Shown here piece after piece: positions 19,708-25,742 of a DNA stretch of 25,742 nt; the stretch's first letter is position 1, and each line of letters begins with the position of its first letter. The translations under genes and the position numbers were made by a program. This stretch comes from Alloascoidea africana. Its lineage: Eukaryota > Ascomycota > Alloascoideomycetes > Alloascoideales > Alloascoideaceae. Under the pieces are notes generated by a model that was not told the origin of the DNA, did no database searches, and was given only the letters and a program-made list of their open reading frames with translations. The stretch covers positions 1 through 25,742 of the forward strand of contig JAKTTT010000116.1 of assembly GCA_030581615.1 (NCBI GenBank), given 5' to 3'.

Positions 19708-21797
19708 TTAGCTAGCATCTTCTGAGACTCGGATAAAGTACTCAGCTAACTGCATACGGGTGACTTTGGAAGGACTCCCTATCATGACATCAGCTCCAGT
19801 AACCGTCTTTGGAAACGCAATGACATCTCGTATCGAGCTAGTCCCGTACATCATGGCCACAAACCTATCAAAGCCAATTGCCAAGCCGGCATGAGGAGGG
19901 CATCCTGTTCCAAAGGCCTCCAGCAAATGGCCGAATAACTTTTCTGGTTGGGAAATCTTTAAAATTTCTCGGAATATAAAATTCTGTAGCTCAACGTCAT
20001 GAATTCTGGTACTGCCTCCCCCGACTTCAACTCCATTTATTACAAGATCATAATGCTGACCTCTTGGCTTCAATGGATTTATTGCTAGGAGGTCATAGTC
20101 TTCAGGGTGAACCATGGTAAAAGGATGATGGGTAGAGACAAACGACGAATAATCAAAGGAGGGAAAATCCACCCGACCATTCTCTCCAACTTCTTCAGCT
20201 CCAACAGGATTGAACAACGGAAAATCCACAACCCATGAGCCTACAAAAGTCTTAGAAGTAATGCTCGATTCCACTCCTTCATCTTCTACTATTCTCCGTT
20301 CGTATTGCCCTTTGTAAACCTCAGCCACTAGCTGCCTGAACCGACCCAAAGGAGTGGGGTTTTCGTAAGGCATAGACTGCCTCACAGAACCAGCCACCAA
20401 ATCTCCAACTTGTAAGCTTAAGTTACCGTTCATCTCTTCTAATAAGGCAGTGTCAGGGGTGAATTCTGCAATTTCTTTGAAGTGCTCCCTCCAGTTTCCA
20501 TTAGCATCCTCAACGGAATCAATCCCCAGAACTATTGGCATCCGGGCTTTGTATTCCTTAGGATCCAGGAGCCTCTTTGGAACAATATTCTCTTTGCCAA
20601 GCGCGCCTCGAAGAACTATAACCTCGAATATGGGAAAGTCTTCATTTTGCGATGCCTTCGCATACTTTGATAAATCTAAGATTTCAACGGTTGACCTCAG
20701 ATCAGGCTTGTCAATTCCATATTTTGACAACGCATCAAAGTATGCTATCTGAGGAAGAATTCCTGTTCCATTTACATTCATTGGCGAATTGATATCTACC
20801 AGTTTGTCACTTCCTAACGGTACATATAGCTTTTCGCCAATAGTCGAATTTATTACCTTTGCAACCACATCTTGAACAGTATTTCTCACTTCCTTTCCAT
20901 TTGCAAATGCAACTTCTAGATCTACTTGCGTAAATTCTGGCTGCCTATCCTGTCTCAAGTTTTCGTCTCTGAAACATTTAGCAATTTGATAATACTTTGC
21001 TACCCCGCTAGCCATAAGCAATTGTTTGTATTGTTGTGGGCTTTGAGGAAGAGCGTACATTTGATTTGGCTTCCTTGTTGGAACTAAAAATTCTCGAGCA
21101 CCTTCTGGGGTAGACTTGAATAAAAGAGGAGTTTCGATCTCTAGAAACCCATGCTGAGATAGGTTCTCTCGAAAAGCTTGGGCTAGTCTTCCTCTCAGTT
21201 TTAAAGCTTCCTGATAGTATTTGTTTCGCAGTTCCAAGTATCTGTATTGTGGAGGAAAAGATTTAGGTTTGGAGCCAGAACTCGTCAGATGGGCCGCGAT
21301 GATTCCCGCTTGGTTAACAGTTTGAATTGATTGTACCTTGAGATCCAAAACGTTCTTCTCTTCATTTAACTCAACAATCCCTTTTACTACCACTGCATTT
21401 TCGACTTTTGAAGATCTTAGAATAGATGGTGCATTCAGATCGACCAGTTGGATTGTGTCACCATTTTGATCTCTTAAAGTTCCAAAGCAGAGACTTTTCG
21501 ATACCTTTCTAGGTTTTTGTGATATCCAGCCATAAAGCGTAATTGTTTCTTGTGACGAAGTTAACTTGTCTAACGTAGTTTGTATGCTTTGTATTGTGTG
21601 TGTTGCTTGTGGAAATTGGACTATGCAGATGGTCAGCAAAAGCTAAGGACATGATGAGATACAAGAAATATACATTTAGTGAGCACTCTCTCCTTATCAG
21701 GAAGTTGAATCTTGTTTAGAGTAGCAATAGAACGGTATTGGGTGCTCCTCTGCAAGTAGAATAGCTGATTAACAGCCGCCAGTTTTCTCGATATCAT
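19708..21797 (-). CDS. MSD1: Mitochondrial aspartyl-tRNA synthetase, two exons
   Basis: Charges mitochondrial tRNA-Asp with aspartate for organelle translation. Exons are 21797-21674 and 21620-19708 (678 aa; S. cerevisiae Msd1 is 658). The long frame has no ATG near its head (it opens at TTG). The ATG lies in an upstream exon that encodes a basic, acid-poor presequence (MISRKLAAVNQLFYLQRS, then QYRSIATLNK) with a plausible protease site near YRS. An OB-fold anticodon-binding domain (LYGWISQKPRK, FGTLRDQNGD) follows. The class II core has FLEIETPLLFKSTPEGAREF, motif 2 FRDENLRQDRQPEFTQVDLE (from residue 258) and motif 3 GLAIGFDRF (about 620), with GGGSTRIHD before it. An in-frame TAG lies just before the chosen ATG. 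The splice donor GTATAT is atypical. Confidence 0.94.
21621..21673 (-). other. MSD1: MSD1 intron (53 nt)
   Basis: Donor GTATAT, branch TGCTGAC, acceptor GCATAG, phase 1 (T joined to TC, giving Phe). It has the same length as the DCK1 intron. It yields KFQFPQA, which aligns with the start of yeast Msd1 homology (DFPEA). The donor is the weak point. Confidence 0.8.
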
Positions 21798-22098
21798 CCG
21801 CTATTTTGCTCAATGAACACCAAAACGGTGGAGCGAGGTCAAATGTTAGATGATACCACCTACTTACCACAGATGACCTCTCAAAATGCATGCATCTCGT
21901 TATGCCGTCCAAATCAAGCTCAAGCGAGCCCTCTCCTTTCTCGGTTCAACATTTAATAAATACGAGGAAATGAGTTAATATAAACATAAATTAATAGAGA
22001 TTAATTAGTTAACGTGAAATCACAAGCAATGAAATATTTAAGAATAAAAAAAAATGGTGATAACATTGTGAATAACTTTCCAACACAACATTGACATC
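21798..22098. other. MSD1 promoter and 3' region of the repeat-protein gene
   Basis: 301 bases between two genes on the same strand. The left part would be the MSD1 promoter. The right part is very AT-rich (about 21950-22060) and probably holds the 3' end of the repeat-protein transcript. No motif stands out. Confidence 0.5.
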
Positions 22099-25000
22099 TC
22101 AATCATCCTTTGCCTTATCGTCGGATCGCGAAAACAACCTAACCAACTTCTTAAAAAGAAGGCCGCGAAGCAAATACTCATAGAGCCAAATGAATAGCAC
22201 TACTCTCTGAGTCTGCTGAGCCTCTTCAGCGGGATCAGTAGTTGAAGAATTGTTCTCTCTTTGACTCTTTTTCTTGCCTTTGCCATTAGCTTTAGAGGTG
22301 CTACTACCATTCATATCGCTTCCCTCTGCTTCGCGTTTTGCTCTCGCCAACCTCTCCTTCTCCTGATTCTTTAAGGAAGCTCGCCTGCTACACTCAGCGT
22401 CGATATCTAACAACTCTTCCGCTCTCAATGCAATCTCCTCATTTGAAAATTTTCGGAAGTCAGGCTTGATTCGTTCAATCTCTTCATCCGTCATCTCTCG
22501 AAGTCTTGAGGGACCAGGAGAGGGTTCAAACCTGAACCCAGTGGAGGACTTGGACTTAATTGGCACACTCTTTTTTGCTTCTTCCATCTTACGCAAGGGA
22601 TCCACATTTTCGGGACCAACTTCCAAGCTTTGGACAGCAGAGGCAGAATTTTCAGAGTTGTCAACATTTTTGTCGGTATTCGAAGCAGTGTTGGAAGAAT
22701 CAGTGACAGAGCCTGATCCCCCTTCAAGGTGCACAGATAAAAGAGATACCACATCCACGTTATCTGACGATACAGAGGAAGTGGAAGGAGCTGAACTGGA
22801 AAATGTAACAACAACATCAGCAACAGCCTTAGGTGCAATCAACGCTCCCTAAAAATGTTTGAAATGTTAGAAAATAGAGGAATAACAATAGTTAAAAAAA
22901 AATACACTACTAACTGGTATATGCTTAGCCTCACTCACAGGTGTGCTAGATTTGTTCATGTCAAGAGATTTGAATCGAGCATCTCCAACATCCTGTAAAT
23001 CCAACAGTTAGTAATATGCCAATAATCGAAAATCTAAAAGACATACCTTTCCAATATTGGAAGACTTCTCTAAAGAGGTACCTGCAGAGCGGCTAAGAGA
23101 TTCAACAACGCCAACATCTGAGCTCTTTCCTACCACAACCTCAACCTCTTTGCTGGGAACCTCCTCAATAGGAACTACTACAGCAGATGGCTTAGCATCA
23201 ACCAAAATATGATTATTATCGCCAGAAGCAGACAAGCATCTGCTCGGAAAATCGTCATCGTGTACAACGGACTCTGAAGCAACTGCTCCGCTTATCGCAG
23301 ACGTTCTCGAAGAAGGACCAACCACGTCTGGCAGTTTCGCTTGCGAATCGTTAACATCTCCGGATCTTACGATACAGAATTCACCAACTTGACGACCGAC
23401 AACCTGCAGGTCACCTTGATTGTCTTCAACAGCTTCTTTGCTTTTGATATCACTAACAGCTTTCCCTTCCGCAACAACATCTTTGACTTCTGTGACTGAA
23501 GAGTCTATAATAGTTCCAACAGAATATTCAACAACAGCAGATTCCACAACCGACTCTTCAACAACTTCCTTATCAACAACAGCTGGTTCAGCTGGTTCGG
23601 TCTTGACTGGAGCAGATTCCTTAACTGGCTCTTCAACGGCTGTCTCTGTAGATCCTGTAGATTCAGCTGGAGCAGCTTCAACAAGAGCAGAATCCACGAC
23701 TGGCTCCCCAACCACTTCCTTCTCGACAGCAGCAGGTTCAGCTGGAACAGTTTCAACAGGAATAGATTCCTTGACTGGCACCTCGACCACTTCCTTCTCA
23801 ACAGCAACAGGTTCAACTGGTTCGGTCTCAACTGAAGCGGATTCCTTAACTGGCTCTTCAACCACTTCCTTCTCAATAGGAGCAGGTTCAACTGGTGCGG
23901 TCTCGACTGGTGTAGATTCCACGACTGGCTCTTCAACGACTGTCTCTGTGGATTCTGTAGTCTCAGCTGGAGCAGTTTCAACAGGAGCAGATTCCACAAC
24001 TGGCTCCTCGACCACTTCCTTCTCGACAGCAGCAGGTTCAGCTGGAACAGTTTCAACAGGAATAGATTCCTTGACTGGCACCTCGACCACTTCCTTCTCG
24101 ACAGCAACAGGTTCAGCTGGTGCGGTCTCGACTGGAGCAGATTCCTTAACTGGCTCTTCATCCACTTCCTTCTTGACAGCAGCAGGTTCAACTGGTTCGG
24201 TCTCGACTGGAGCAGATTCCTTAACTGGCTCCTCGACCAATTCCTTCTCTACAGCAGCAGGTTCAACTGGTGCGGTCTCGACTGGAGTAGATTCCACGAC
24301 TGGCTCTTCAACGACTGCCTCTGTAGATTCTGTAGTTTCAGCTGGAGCAGCTTCAACAGGAGTAGATTCCACGACTGGCTCCTCGACCACTTCCTTCTCA
24401 ACAGCAGCAGGTTCAGCTGGTGCGGTCTCGACTGGAGCAGATTCCTTAACTGGCTCCTCGACCACTTCCTTCTCAATAGCAGCAGGTTCAACTGGTGCGG
24501 TCTCGACCGGAGTAGATTCCTTAACTGACTCCTCGACCACTTCCTTCTCGACAGCAACAGGTTCAGCTGGTGCGGTCTCGACTGGAGCAGATTCCTTAAC
24601 TGGCTCTTCATCCACTTCCTTCTTGACAGCAGCAGGTTCAACTGGTTCGGTCTCGACTGGAGCAGATTCCTTAACTGGCTCCTCGACCAATTCCTTCTCT
24701 ACAGCAGCAGGTTCAACTGGTGCGGTCTCGACTGGAGTAGATTCCACGACTGGCTCTTCAACGACTGTCTCTGTAGATTCTGTAGTTTCAGCTGGAGCAG
24801 CTTCAACAGGAGTAGATTCCACGACTGGCTCCTCGACCACTTCCTTCTCGACAGCAGCAGGTTCAGTTGGTGCGCTCTCGACTGGAGCAGGTTCCTTAAC
24901 TGGCTCTTCAACCACTTCCTTCTCAATAGCAGCAGGTTCAACTGGTACGGTCTCGACTGGAGTAGATTCCACGACTAGCTCTTCAACGACTGTCTCTGTA

Positions 25001-25742
25001 GATTCTGTAGTCTCAGCTGGAGCAGCTTCAACAGGAGTAGATTCCACGACTGGCTCCTCGACTACTTCCTTCTCAACAGCAGCAGGTTCAGCTGGTGCGG
25101 TATCGACTGGAGCAGATTCCACAACTGGCTCTTCGACTACTTCCTTCTCGACAGCAGCAGGTTCAACTGGTGCGGTCTCGACTGGAGCAGATTCCTTAAC
25201 TGGCTCCTCGACCACTTCCTTCTCGACAGCAGCAGGTTCAGCTGGTGCGGAATCGACTGGAGCAGATTCCTTAACTGGCTCCTCGACCACTTCCTTCTCG
25301 ACAGCAGCAGGTTCAACTGGTGCGGTCTCGACTGGAGCAGATTCCTTAACTGGCTCCTCGACCACTTCCTTCTCGACAGCAGCAGGTTCGACTGGTGCGG
25401 TCTCGACTGGAGCAGATTCCTTAACTGGCTCTTCAACGACTGTGTCTGTAGATTCTGTAGTCTCAGCTGGAGCAGCTTCAACAGGAGTAGATTCCACGAC
25501 TGGCTCTTCAACGACTGTCTCTGTAGATTCTGTAGTCTCAGCTGGAGCAGCTTCAACAGGAGTAGATTCCACGACTGGCTCCTCGACCACTTCCTTCTCG
25601 ACAGCAGCAGGTTCAACTGGTGCGGTCTCGACTGGAGCAGATTCCTTAACTGGCTCCTCGACCACTTCCTTCTCGACAGCAGCAGGTTCAGCTGGTGCGG
25701 TCTCGACTGGAGCAGATTCCTTAACTGGCTCCTCGACCACTT
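22099..25742 (-). CDS. Repeat-rich protein with C-terminal hydrophobic segment, 3' part, at least three exons
   Basis: Not recognised. The gene runs off the right edge, so its start is unseen. Visible exons are 25742-23047, 22992-22915 and 22848-22099. The first carries about 29 tandem 25-residue repeats in two forms: one begins VEEPVKESAPVETAP and ends EKEV, the other begins VEEPVVESTPVEAAP and ends ETTESTETV. A non-repetitive Val/Ser/Asp-rich stretch, the 26-codon exon and the last exon follow. The last exon has Ser-rich sequence, a charged helical region (LREMTDEEIERIKPDF, EIALRAEELLDIDAE) and a Lys-rich patch. Near the C-terminus, VVLFIWLYEYLLRGLLF (22153-22203) could be a tail anchor or amphipathic membrane helix. 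A 17-residue charged tail ends the protein. Composition resembles flexible PEVK-like or spacer regions. No signal peptide can be judged. Confidence 0.85.
22849..22914 (-). other. Repeat-protein gene intron, distal (66 nt)
   Basis: Donor GTTAGT, branch TTCTAAC, acceptor TTTTTAG, phase 0. It joins EAKHIP to GALIAPKAV. The downstream frame has no ATG head, which supports splicing. Confidence 0.82.
22993..23046 (-). other. Repeat-protein gene intron, proximal (54 nt)
   Basis: Donor GTATGT, perfect branch TACTAAC, acceptor TTACAG, phase 0. It joins SNIGK to DVGDARF. This is the most canonical intron in the window. Confidence 0.93.
23563..25742 (-). repeat. Coding tandem array, 75-bp unit, about 29 copies
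   Basis: Read from 25737 leftward, 29 consecutive units of exactly 75 bases (25 codons) can be laid out without a gap, with a thirtieth degenerate unit at 23488-23562. Two unit types are interspersed. The array continues past the right edge. Units at 24088-24387 and 24538-24837 are a near-identical four-unit block. Confidence 0.97.

Noticed and set aside
23505-25616. Four open frames of 80-228 codons on the minus strand inside the repeat array
   Set aside because: They are the shifted-frame shadow of the 75-bp array: basic repeat sequence with no independent start context.
23563-25742. Regular repeats resembling a CRISPR array
   Set aside because: The repeats are contiguous 75-bp coding units with no unique spacers, in a eukaryotic gene.

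Overview
This window is nuclear DNA of a budding yeast (Saccharomycotina). The reasons are a tRNA-Gly with the yeast body, yeast-type introns (GT...AG, 53-73 nt, branch sites like TACTAAC, CTAAT and CACTAAC), and a set of typical yeast genes. RPN13 and DCK1 are divergent neighbours, as in S. cerevisiae, where YLR419W, URA4, RPN13 and DCK1 form one block (recalled from knowledge). A CTG codon falls on a conserved leucine of the aspartyl-tRNA synthetase, so the standard code is likely and a CUG-Ser yeast is unlikely. All seven protein genes need at least one intron (13 in total), which argues against an intron-poor Saccharomycetaceae species. I cannot name the genus.

Layout, left to right: tRNA-Gly(GCC) (127-197, +); RPN13, a proteasome ubiquitin receptor with both Pru and DEUBAD parts (729-1754, -, 1 intron); DCK1, a DOCK-family Rho GEF (2530-8132, +, 1 intron); ACP1, the mitochondrial acyl carrier protein (8378-9074, +, 5 introns and two very small exons); a 1.85 kb gap with no convincing gene; a Zn2Cys6 transcription factor (10926-12774, -, intron inside the zinc cluster); a 2.2 kb divergent gap with a possible short solo LTR; a UBA-RWD-DExH helicase like YLR419W (14951-19480, +, 2 introns); MSD1, mitochondrial aspartyl-tRNA synthetase (19708-21797, -), whose start codon and presequence lie in an upstream exon; and the 3' part of a large unrecognised gene (22099 to the right edge, -) with about 29 tandem 25-residue Pro/Val/Glu repeats and a C-terminal hydrophobic segment.

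The genes are ordinary housekeeping and regulatory genes and do not form one pathway. ACP1 and MSD1 both act in mitochondria, and Dck1 of S. cerevisiae works with Rho5 in oxidative-stress and mitochondrial responses, but I see no sign of shared control. I found no clear undescribed system. The most interesting points are the ACP1 exon structure, including one intron that is a multiple of three and free of in-frame stops; the RPN13 intron that separates the Pru and DEUBAD parts, with a stop codon inside its donor; the repeat-array gene with a recent internal segment duplication; and the two large gaps around the transcription factor.
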